From: Bacillota bacterium | GTDB taxonomy: Bacteria; Bacillota; Clostridia; Oscillospirales; Acutalibacteraceae | Assembly: GCA_023410445.1 (NCBI GenBank) | Contig: JAEYPT010000003.1 | Span: 1-64,000 of the forward strand | Length of the DNA: 64,000 nucleotides | Direction of reading: 5' to 3' | Shown here: positions 17,591-24,498 of the stretch, in pieces | Layout: each line of letters starts with the position of its first letter | Position numbering within the stretch: the first letter of the stretch is position 1 | Translations under genes and position numbers: made by a program | Notes under the pieces: model-generated | The model's input: the letters and a program-made list of their open reading frames with translations, nothing else | What the model was told of the DNA's origin: nothing | Database searches by the model: none

Positions 17591-17794
17591 TTATTTGTCC
17601 AGGCCGTAACGCTTTTTGAACATATCGACACGCCCGTTCGCATCAATCAGCTTCTGCTTGCCAGTAAAAAACGGATGGCATTTGGAGCAAATTTCAACGC
17701 GGATGTTTTCCTTTGTGGATCTTGTATGAATAACATTGCCACATGCGCAGGTGATCGTTGTCTCTTTATACTCTGGATGGATACTGTCCTTCAT
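17591..17794 (-). CDS. rpmE: 50S ribosomal protein L31, zinc-binding type
   Basis: L31 (67 aa) bridges the ribosomal subunits. Cysteines C16, C18, C36 and C39 mark the zinc-containing C+ form, as in RpmE of Bacillus. The C+ form is generally the zinc-replete paralogue, so a zinc-free copy may exist elsewhere. The ATG at 17794 (MKDSIHPEYKE) has AGAGGTG seven bases upstream; a GTG three codons earlier overlaps that site. It is a monocistronic unit with its own promoter and terminator. Confidence 0.97.
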   Translation of the reverse strand: MKDSIHPEYKETTITCACGNVIHTRSTKENIRVEICSKCHPFFTGKQKLIDANGRVDMFKKRYGLDK

Positions 17795-17836
17795 TCCTGT
17801 CACCTCTTTATCCTACAACTACAACATAACGAAAAG

Positions 17837-17865
17837 ATTATATCATAGGAGCACATCAATTGCAA
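17837..17865 (-). promoter_or_regulatory. Promoter of rpmE
   Basis: TTGCAA (17860-17865), 17-base spacer, TATAAT (17837-17842) preceded by TGA, an extended -10. It lies 43 bases upstream of the rpmE start. Confidence 0.82.
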
Positions 17866-17891
17866 GTCCTATTTTTCGATTATTTCCGGAA

Positions 17892-18713
17892 TTATCCTTC
17901 TTCCCGGACTCCGACATAATCCGAATATTCTTCCAGACACATGGATAGCTGCCTCATCTTAAGGGCATTGTCCTTTCCCACGTAGCGGAAACGATCCGGC
18001 TGAAACTGCATACCGGTTACATCCTGCTTATTTTCGGCGTAGCGCAGGATGAAGCCGTAGTTGACACTGTTTTTGAGAAGCCACTGGTACTGCGGCGTGG
18101 ACACCCACTTTGTTGCTACCGCCCCGTTCCCCGCAGCCAGAACAATGGAGAGGCCGGTCTGGCTCTCATTATATCCGCCTCGGCCCACCGTGGTCTGCGC
18201 CTGATTTTCAGCCAATACCTGGGATTTCTTTTCCGTTTGCATCAGTCGCTTGACCTCCGCGCGGTAAAGCTGATCCTGTTTTGCCGTATCCACATACCCT
18301 GCGGTCAGCTTCAGTGGGCAGCCTGCGGCGGATGCGGCCTGCATCATTTCCGTCAGCGACGGAACAATACGTCCGTCGACTTGTACGCCGTTATAATCGG
18401 TCACTTGCACCTGATAAGAGGACGGCAGCTGATTTTTGGAATTAACAAGAAGCAGGTTCAGGGAATTGCTGTAGACCGGAAGCGACGAGACCGCGGAGGA
18501 GACCGGAGTCGCGCTCGAAGCCACCGGGTTTACATTTTTTGCAAAAAGGCGGTTTACCTGAACCCAGGCCAGCATTGCACCGGCCGCAGCAGAAAGGACA
18601 ATTGCAATGCCTACGACCGTCATGATAATCCGGAGCTTCTTTACCTGATTTTGCTTGCGCCAGTCCTCACGGGATTTGACGATTCGCTCTTTTCTTCCGC
18701 CCAATTCGCTCAT
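17892..18713 (-). CDS. Membrane-anchored VanY-like (M15B) protein lacking catalytic residues
   Basis: This 273-residue protein has a short basic N-terminus, one membrane segment (about residues 29-50), a Ser/Ala/Val/Pro-rich linker (60-80) and an extracytoplasmic D,D-carboxypeptidase fold of the VanY type. The fold is recognisable from NESQTGLSIVL (182-192), NYGFILRYAENKQDVTG (218-234) and QPDRFRYVGKDNAL (238-251). Active homologues read SEHQTGLAVDI and EPWHFRYVG. Here the zinc ligands His, Asp and His are replaced by S184, V191 and R241, and the catalytic Glu by Q238. The protein is therefore probably a pseudo-peptidase that binds or scaffolds peptidoglycan. It is monocistronic and divergent from pyk, and RpmE follows. 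Confidence 0.85.
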   Translation of the reverse strand: MSELGGRKERIVKSREDWRKQNQVKKLRIIMTVVGIAIVLSAAAGAMLAWVQVNRLFAKNVNPVASSATPVSSAVSSLPVYSNSLNLLLVNSKNQLPSSYQVQVTDYNGVQVDGRIVPSLTEMMQAASAAGCPLKLTAGYVDTAKQDQLYRAEVKRLMQTEKKSQVLAENQAQTTVGRGGYNESQTGLSIVLAAGNGAVATKWVSTPQYQWLLKNSVNYGFILRYAENKQDVTGMQFQPDRFRYVGKDNALKMRQLSMCLEEYSDYVGVREEG

Positions 18714-18759
18714 CCAATCTTCTATTCATAATAAAAACATAATAAAAGCTGTTTTTTTC

Positions 18760-18788
18760 ATTGTATAACTTATCTGAAATGATTGCAA
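18760..18788 (-). promoter_or_regulatory. Promoter of the VanY-like gene
   Basis: TTGCAA (18783-18788), 17-base spacer, TACAAT (18760-18765) on the minus strand, 46 bases before the start codon. Confidence 0.72.
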
Positions 18789-18833
18789 CACCGGGTAAAT
18801 TTTCAGACCAATATACAAACTGTGCCTTAAAAA

Positions 18834-18862
18834 TTGATTTCAATTTAGATATAGAGTATAAT
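18834..18862 (+). promoter_or_regulatory. Promoter of pyk
   Basis: TTGATT (18834-18839), 17-base spacer and consensus TATAAT (18857-18862). The predicted start near 18869 gives a leader of about 80 bases that contains two hairpins. Confidence 0.85.
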
Positions 18863-18901
18863 TTTAAGCTGGGAAAAGTTTTATAATATGTATCACGAAA
18901 A

Positions 18902-18931
18902 GCCTTTCGAGGCAAAGAATCACAATCTTTG
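18902..18931 (+). other. Two adjacent hairpins in the pyk leader
   Basis: GCCT-TTCG-AGGC (18902-18913) is a short stem closed by a UUCG tetraloop. It is followed at once by CAAAG-N9-CTTTG (18913-18931). Both lie just before the pyk ribosome binding site. They may stabilise the mRNA or affect translation; they match no riboswitch I recognise. Confidence 0.5.
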
Positions 18932-18950
18932 AGTGAAACGAGGTTGTAAC

Positions 18951-20711
18951 ATGAGAAAGACAAAGATTGTCTGTACCCTTGGTCCGGCAACAGAGGATGA
19001 AGAAACCATTAAGCAGCTTATGCTTGCCGGAATGAACGTTGCCCGACTCAATTTTTCACACGGAACCGAATCCGGGCAGAAAGAATACGTGGATAAAGTT
19101 AAGAAGCTCCGGGAAGAGCTGAATCTGCCTGTTGCTCTGCTGTTGGACACGAAGGGCCCGGAAATCCGCCTGAAGGAATTTTCCAAGCCTTCCGTCACGC
19201 TAAACGCCGGGGATACCTTCACGCTGACCAACCGGGATATTGTGGGAGACGAGACCATCGCGGCCGTCACGTTTGACCGCCTTCCCTCCGAGGTTCGACC
19301 GGGAGCCACCATTCTGATTGACGACGGCTTAATCGAGCTGGAAGTCAACGCATGTTCGGAAACGGACATTAAATGCACCGTGGTAAACGGCGGCACTATT
19401 TCCGCACACAAAGGAATCAATGTGCCGGGAATTCACCTGTCCCTGCCGTTTATCAGTGAAAAGGACAAGGCCGATATTGCCTTTGCCGTTCGGGAGGACT
19501 TCGATTTTATCGCAGCTTCGTTTACCCGTACCGCACAGGATATTATCGATCTGCGCTTGGAACTGGAAAAACACAACTGCCATAAAATTCGGATTATCGC
19601 CAAAATTGAAAACTCCGGCGGAGTCGCAAACATCGATGAGATCATCCGCGTTTCCGACGGGATTATGGTCGCGCGTGGCGACCTCGGCGTTGAAATTCCG
19701 CTTGAGGAAATCCCGATCATCCAGAAAAAGCTGATCAAAAAAGCATCCAGCGCCGGTCTTCAGGTGATTACTGCAACCCAGATGCTCGATTCGATGATCA
19801 AGAACCCCCGCCCCACGCGCGCTGAAACAACAGACGTTGCCAATGCAATTTATGACGGAACAAGTGCTATCATGCTTTCCGGTGAAACCGCAGCCGGTCT
19901 GTACCCGGTGCAGGCGGTTAAGACTATGGCCAAAATCGCCGAGCGTACGGAGCGGGACATCAATTATATTGAACTGTTCCGCACCCGCAATATCCATGAG
20001 CGCCCCAACGTTACGGCCGCAATCTCCCACGCAACCTGCACTACTGCCCACGATCTCGGCGCCGTCGCCATCATCACGGTGACGCAGTCCGGCCGAACCG
20101 CGCGTATGATTTCTCGCTATCGCCCGAACTGCCCGATTATCAGCGGCACGGCAGATCCAACCGTTCTGCGTCAGATGAATCTCTCCTGGGGTGTAATCCC
20201 GATTCTAATTGAGGAAAAGCATAGCACCGACGATCTTTTCGAGCATGTGGTAAATGTGGCGCGCAAGAACAATTTGGTGAAAGACGGCGACCTGGTCGTC
20301 ATCACAACCGGTGTACCGCTCGGCGTTTCCGGCACCACGAATCTTTTGAAGGTTCAGCTGGTTGGAGATATTCTCGTCTCCGGGCTCGGCGTAACCAAAG
20401 GAAGCGTCTGCGGCAACCTCTGCGTATGCAAAAACGAGGCGGAAGCTTTGCGCAATTATAAGGAGGGCGACATTCTCGTCATTCCCGAAACCTCCAACGA
20501 ACTTCTTCCTCTTCTGAAGTCGGCCGCCGCCATCATCACGGAACGGGAAGGCAAAAATTCGCATGCCGCCGTGGTGGGACTGACTTTAGATAAACCGGTC
20601 ATTATTGGAGCACCGAATGCAACTCTTTTGCTGAAAAGCGGTACCGCTGTCACAGTAGACGCATCCCGTGGGATCGTATTCAGCGGTGTGGAAAAGCTCC
20701 CGGTCGGTTAA
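18951..20711 (+). CDS. pyk: Pyruvate kinase with C-terminal PEP-utiliser domain
   Basis: Pyruvate kinase (586 aa) converts PEP and ADP to pyruvate and ATP. The N-terminal motif MRKTKIVCTLGPA, the catalytic lysine region IIAKIENSGGVANIDEI and the MVARGDLGVEI signature are present. Beyond about residue 475 is the extra domain typical of Bacillus-type enzymes, related to the phosphohistidine domain of PEP-utilising enzymes. It contains KNSHAAVVG. The ATG at 18951 has GAGG seven bases upstream; an in-frame GTG 18 bases earlier has no such site. A small ferredoxin gene follows by 107 bases on the same strand. Confidence 0.98.
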   Translation: MRKTKIVCTLGPATEDEETIKQLMLAGMNVARLNFSHGTESGQKEYVDKVKKLREELNLPVALLLDTKGPEIRLKEFSKPSVTLNAGDTFTLTNRDIVGDETIAAVTFDRLPSEVRPGATILIDDGLIELEVNACSETDIKCTVVNGGTISAHKGINVPGIHLSLPFISEKDKADIAFAVREDFDFIAASFTRTAQDIIDLRLELEKHNCHKIRIIAKIENSGGVANIDEIIRVSDGIMVARGDLGVEIPLEEIPIIQKKLIKKASSAGLQVITATQMLDSMIKNPRPTRAETTDVANAIYDGTSAIMLSGETAAGLYPVQAVKTMAKIAERTERDINYIELFRTRNIHERPNVTAAISHATCTTAHDLGAVAIITVTQSGRTARMISRYRPNCPIISGTADPTVLRQMNLSWGVIPILIEEKHSTDDLFEHVVNVARKNNLVKDGDLVVITTGVPLGVSGTTNLLKVQLVGDILVSGLGVTKGSVCGNLCVCKNEAEALRNYKEGDILVIPETSNELLPLLKSAAAIITEREGKNSHAAVVGLTLDKPVIIGAPNATLLLKSGTAVTVDASRGIVFSGVEKLPVG

Positions 20712-20818
20712 GTTTCTCAAAAAATCCGCTCATCTCCTTTCGGAATGATTCCTAAAGCGGAAGGGAATACTTTTTGAACCAACGGATTTCCGTTTACGAA
20801 CGGGAAAGGTGTGTTGCC

Positions 20819-21010
20819 ATGAAAGCGAAACTCATCCGGCACAATTGCATCGGATGCGGACTTTGCGGATCGATCTGCCCGGAGGTATTCCGAACGGCGG
20901 AGGACGGCTACGCAAAAATAATCCGCGAATCCGTTCCGAAAGAAGCGGAGCATTCGGCCGTAGAGGCAAGCGACGAATGCCCGGTCGGAATCATAATTAT
21001 TGAAAAATAG
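20819..21010 (+). CDS. Small [4Fe-4S] ferredoxin
   Basis: A 63-residue ferredoxin with a single-cluster pattern: C10, C13, C16 and the distant C54 followed by proline. An additional cysteine at C20 may be a spare or disulfide-forming residue, as in some single-cluster ferredoxins. It serves as a low-potential electron carrier. The ATG at 20819 (MKAKLIRHNCIGCGLC) has AAAGGTG seven bases upstream; an earlier in-frame ATG at 20774 has none. It lies 107 bases after pyk on the same strand and is closed by a strong terminator. Its partner enzymes are unknown, although butyryl-CoA dehydrogenase/Etf in the same window is a possible reductant. Confidence 0.93.
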   Translation: MKAKLIRHNCIGCGLCGSICPEVFRTAEDGYAKIIRESVPKEAEHSAVEASDECPVGIIIIEK

Positions 21011-21021
21011 CACTGTCATAA

Positions 21022-21070
21022 ACAATGCGTTCTGAACGGGTAAGACCGATTCAGGACGCATTGTTTTTTT
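21022..21070 (+). terminator. Terminator of pyk-ferredoxin unit
   Basis: A 15-bp stem (21022-21036 with 21050-21064, one G-U pair) and 13-base loop, followed by a T-run to 21070. The convergent EAL gene ends at 21073. Confidence 0.92.
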
Positions 21071-21072
21071 AC

Positions 21073-22413
21073 TTATCCGCTTTTTATGTCCGGCTGAGTG
21101 CCGCCGTGGTTTTTTATCTGCAGAAGTCGCTGATATTCCGAAGCGGGGATCGGCTTTGAAAGATGGAAGCCCTGCGCAATATCGCACCGGTTTTCGCATA
21201 GGAAAGCCATCTGCTCTTCCGATTCCACTCCTTCCGCCACAACCTTGAGATTCAGCCGCCTTGCAAGCTCGATCATGGAAGCCGCCACAATCCTCCCCTT
21301 TTCCGTGTGCTGAACATCCTTCAGAAAGATCCGGTCCAGTTTTACGGTATCAGCGGGAATGTCCCTGAGCATACACAGAGAAGAACAGCCCGCCCCGAAA
21401 TCGTCGATGGCAATCGCAAAACCTGCGGTATGCAGCTTTTCCACGGTTTTGCGCTGATCTGCCGAACACTCGGAAAAAGCGCGCTCCGTGATCTCCAGTT
21501 CAATCAAACGGGGAGGAACGCCATGCCGATCCGCTGTCTTGCGGTACTTTTCGGCAAGTCCCTCCGCCTGTAAGCTGACGCGGGAAAGATTCACCGCAAT
21601 TGGAAGCACCTTTGCCCCACGGTCCATCCAACGGCGGATGTCCACGCAGACGTTTTCCATCACATAGGCATCCAGCAGCGGAGAAGTTCCGCTGTTTTCA
21701 AAAACGGGCACAAATTCATCCGGCAGAACAAGCGTGTTCCGTTCCGTCTGCCAGCGAACCAGCGCTTCCGCGCCGGCGATCAACCGGTCTCCCACCTGAT
21801 ATTTAGGCTGATAGTAAATCTCGAACTCATGCTTTTCAAGAGCGGGCAGCAGACGGTCTTCCTTGTTCTTTTCCTTCATTTGGGCCGTGCTCATGCTCTC
21901 GTCGTAAAACGAAACGGTACTGGAGATGTCTGTCGGCCACTTTTCGGCAATCACCGCACGATTGATCATTTGCGGAATGCCAAGCGTGCGCTTCAGTCCG
22001 CAGTCAAACACGCCAAAACGGGAAATCATGTTGTAGTGAATCCCGTAAAACTCAATCGTATCCTTTAAAAGATCAAAAATTCTCAGCAGGCGTTCTGTAA
22101 GCTGCTCGGGGGTTTTCTCATTCATCAGAAGGCAAAACCGATCCGCATACACATGGGAGCAAATCTCCCGCTCCAGAATAACACCCCGAAGGACCTTGGC
22201 GATGCCGCGCAACACCTTCGTACCGTTTTCATAGCCGAACAGTTCGTTGATAAAACGGAACTGTTCCACATGATAGGAAACGATAAAAAAATGCTGGTCC
22301 GGAAACGATCGGATCATGCCGCGTGCCTGAGCATGGAACTGCCGAAAATTTGTGCCTCCGCTTAAACGATCCTGAACCTCCGAGTACCTTGCCGGGCAAT
22401 TCGTCTGATTCAT
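21073..22413 (-). CDS. EAL-domain c-di-GMP phosphodiesterase with degenerate GGDEF domain
   Basis: This 446-residue protein has an N-terminal GGDEF-like domain (about 20-190). Its signature is replaced by YADRF, so it should not make c-di-GMP. An EAL domain follows (about 200-435) with the key motifs intact: GAEALVRW, LEITE, DDFGAG, VKLD, EGVE and QGFHLSKP. It should linearise c-di-GMP, possibly with the degenerate domain as a regulatory module. No membrane or sensor domain is seen. The ATG at 22413 (MNQTNCPARYSE) is preceded by AAAGGGG at about ten bases; upstream in-frame ATGs to 22530 lack a binding site. It is divergent from the MATE gene. Confidence 0.92.
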   Translation of the reverse strand: MNQTNCPARYSEVQDRLSGGTNFRQFHAQARGMIRSFPDQHFFIVSYHVEQFRFINELFGYENGTKVLRGIAKVLRGVILEREICSHVYADRFCLLMNEKTPEQLTERLLRIFDLLKDTIEFYGIHYNMISRFGVFDCGLKRTLGIPQMINRAVIAEKWPTDISSTVSFYDESMSTAQMKEKNKEDRLLPALEKHEFEIYYQPKYQVGDRLIAGAEALVRWQTERNTLVLPDEFVPVFENSGTSPLLDAYVMENVCVDIRRWMDRGAKVLPIAVNLSRVSLQAEGLAEKYRKTADRHGVPPRLIELEITERAFSECSADQRKTVEKLHTAGFAIAIDDFGAGCSSLCMLRDIPADTVKLDRIFLKDVQHTEKGRIVAASMIELARRLNLKVVAEGVESEEQMAFLCENRCDIAQGFHLSKPIPASEYQRLLQIKNHGGTQPDIKSG

Positions 22414-22552
22414 CGATTCGGACCCCTTTCCGGATAAAATCATACGCTTAATTTCATCTGGAATCAGGGAATTTATACGCGCGTGCCAGAGTTTCAGAAC
22501 GAATATTTCCATTTTTCCAACGGTCAGCATTCGCTCTAAAACGATTCCGTTC

Positions 22553-22581
22553 TTGAAAAAGGGAAATCAAGGTGATAAAAT
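22553..22581 (+). promoter_or_regulatory. Promoter of the MATE gene, very close to its start codon
   Basis: TTGAAA (22553-22558), 17-base spacer and TAAAAT (22576-22581) preceded by TGA. Transcription would start near 22588, only a few bases before the ATG at 22591. The mRNA would therefore be leaderless, or translation begins at the TTG at 22609. Confidence 0.65.
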
Positions 22582-22590
22582 GGTGCACAT

Positions 22591-23970
22591 ATGGAAAGCG
22601 GGGTTAGCTTGAATCTAGAATTTTTACACCAAAGTACAGAACAAAGAAGAGATATTATTCTTCACGGAAGCATCTTGAAGACTTTGCTGATGCTCTCGTT
22701 CCCAACGCTGATGATGAGCGTGATTCAATCTCTTCTTCCACTGTCAGACGGACTTTTTATCAACAATGCTGCCGGAACCCTTGTCGCGAGTGCCGTCACG
22801 TTCAGCGAACCGGTCGTCAATATGATGATCGCACTGGCTCAGGGAATCAGTGTCGCCGCGATGGCGATTATCGGCCAGGCCAACGGTCAGGGGGACTTTT
22901 TGAGAGTCCGCCACATTTCCACACAGATACTTGTTTTTTCTTCCTGCGTCGGAGTCTGCATTGCGCCGCTGCTTGCGTTGATCGCCATTCCTGTGTCGGC
23001 CGGCGTAGACCCGGAAATTTCCCACAACGTATTCCTGTACATAAGCCTGAACGCTCTGGTTCTTCCGTTTTCCTTTTTGGAAAATATTTATAACGCGATT
23101 AAAAATGCTACGGGCAGGCCTGAGGCAACCTTTGTGCGTATGATTATTATGCTGGCACTTAAAATTCTGTTCAACAGCATTTTTATCATGCATTTTCGCA
23201 TGGGCATTTACGGCTGCGTGCTTTCTTCCCTTTGCGCCAATATTTTGATCTGCATCTGGATGTTCCACGAACTTTTTATTAAAAAGGGCGATGACCGTCT
23301 GACTCTCACCGGGTTCCGCCTTGACCGGGCGATCATCAAACAAACCGTCCGCGTCGGAATTCCGGCCATGCTGATGAGCCTGATGCTGAACCTAGGGTTC
23401 TTCCTCATCAACCACGAGACGCAGAAATATGGTGCCGTCGTACTGAACGGCCAGGGAATCGCAAACAACATCAGCGCTGTCTGCTTCAACCTACCGGGCG
23501 CCTTCGGCTCCGCTGTGACAACGATGGTGAGCATCAACATCGGGGCACAGCAGCCGCTCAAGGCCCGGAAATCCTGCTATATTGGGTGTGCAGCAAGCGC
23601 CGTGACTGCCGCGGCGATCATCGCGATTATTGTGCCCGCTTCGCCCTTTCTTACCGTTCTGTTCACGCAGAACCCAAACGTCCTTGAAATCTCAAATCAC
23701 GCGCTGCACATCTACACCTATTCCGTCATCGGGTTTGGCGTCTGCATGGCCGTTCAGGGCGCGTTCATCGGTCTCGGAAAGACCAGTATCCCCATGGTAC
23801 TGGGAATTCTGCGAATCTGGTTCCTGCGCTACATATTCATTCTGGCAACGGAACATGTGCTGAAGTATTATTCCGTATTCTGGGGCAATCTCTTTTCCAA
23901 CTACATGGCGGCCATCATCGCCCTGATTCTGATTTCAAGGGTCCGGTGGGTCTCCGTTCTCCATTCGTAA
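22591..23970 (+). CDS. MATE-family multidrug/cation antiporter
   Basis: A 459-residue protein with 12 predicted membrane segments in two homologous halves, of the multidrug and toxic compound extrusion family (NorM/DinF superfamily). The first half starts near residue 27 with ILKTLLMLSFPTLMMSVIQSL and the second near 250 with IIKQTVRVGIPAMLMSLML. Such proteins exchange organic cations or other amphiphiles for H+ or Na+. The substrate cannot be deduced. The start is uncertain: the ATG at 22591 lies almost at the predicted transcript start, and a TTG at 22609 is the alternative. It is monocistronic and convergent with yccF. Confidence 0.93.
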   Translation: MESGVSLNLEFLHQSTEQRRDIILHGSILKTLLMLSFPTLMMSVIQSLLPLSDGLFINNAAGTLVASAVTFSEPVVNMMIALAQGISVAAMAIIGQANGQGDFLRVRHISTQILVFSSCVGVCIAPLLALIAIPVSAGVDPEISHNVFLYISLNALVLPFSFLENIYNAIKNATGRPEATFVRMIIMLALKILFNSIFIMHFRMGIYGCVLSSLCANILICIWMFHELFIKKGDDRLTLTGFRLDRAIIKQTVRVGIPAMLMSLMLNLGFFLINHETQKYGAVVLNGQGIANNISAVCFNLPGAFGSAVTTMVSINIGAQQPLKARKSCYIGCAASAVTAAAIIAIIVPASPFLTVLFTQNPNVLEISNHALHIYTYSVIGFGVCMAVQGAFIGLGKTSIPMVLGILRIWFLRYIFILATEHVLKYYSVFWGNLFSNYMAAIIALILISRVRWVSVLHS

Positions 23971-24010
23971 CCGACCGCAAAACCTCGGCTCGGAATTGGC
24001 GTTAAAGACA

Positions 24011-24060
24011 AAAGAAAAAGCCTGTTTGCAGAAACGAATCTCTTTCTGCAAACAGGCTTT
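24011..24060 (-). terminator. Terminator of yccF, shared with the MATE gene
   Basis: A perfect 18-bp stem (24017-24034 with 24043-24060) with an eight-base loop. On the minus strand it is followed by TTCTTTTGTCTTT. The plus-strand side is less U-rich but probably also stops MATE transcripts. Confidence 0.9.
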
Positions 24061-24064
24061 GCAT

Positions 24065-24424
24065 TTATAGAACTCTGGCTCCGAACGGCATCAGAGCAAG
24101 CTTTGCGATTTTAAAGCACTGCAACCCGAATGGGATACCCACAACGGTGATGCAGAACAGAAGTCCAACGGCGGCAGCCTCCACTGCAAGGGCAAGTCCG
24201 CCGAAGATCAGCCACAGCAGATTTAAAAGAACGGAACCGGCTCCGCCCCCAAAAACGACCTCTCTGCCAAACGGAAAAAACGCAAGTTCCGCAAATTTAA
24301 AGCACTGAACACCGACGGGAATTCCCACAATTGTAAGGCACCACAAAAAACCCACAACCGCCCAACTGATTCCCATAATTGCGCCGCCCAAAAGGAACCA
24401 GAGCGTATTGCCCAAACAGCCCAT
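24065..24424 (-). CDS. yccF: YccF-family membrane protein
   Basis: A 119-residue protein made of two copies of the YccF domain. Each copy has a hydrophobic helix pair and the motif GIPxGxQCFKxAxLAxxPFG (about residues 34-53 and 94-113). The family is an inner-membrane protein of unknown function. GAGAGGAAAG lies directly before the ATG. It is a single gene with an extended -10 promoter 37 bases upstream and a strong terminator. Confidence 0.93.
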   Translation of the reverse strand: MGCLGNTLWFLLGGAIMGISWAVVGFLWCLTIVGIPVGVQCFKFAELAFFPFGREVVFGGGAGSVLLNLLWLIFGGLALAVEAAAVGLLFCITVVGIPFGLQCFKIAKLALMPFGARVL

Positions 24425-24460
24425 CGCTTTCCTCTCCCCATACCGTTTCTGATTATGACT

Positions 24461-24469
24461 ATTATAGCA
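24461..24469 (-). promoter_or_regulatory. Extended -10 promoter of yccF
   Basis: TGCTATAAT on the minus strand (TATAAT at 24461-24466). No good -35 element is visible 16-18 bases upstream, consistent with an extended -10 promoter. Confidence 0.6.
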
Positions 24470-24498
24470 TAAATCCGGGATAAGGAAAACTTAACGAA

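Noticed and set aside
18863..18950. Possible riboswitch in the pyk leader
   Set aside because: CACGAAAAGCC superficially recalls the c-di-GMP-I motif, but the required GCAAACC, GNRA loop and pairing partners are missing.
22580..22612. Ten-residue leader peptide frame (ATG to TGA) before the MATE gene with AAGGTGAT upstream
   Set aside because: Its start codon lies on the predicted -10 box, so it would not be transcribed from that promoter.
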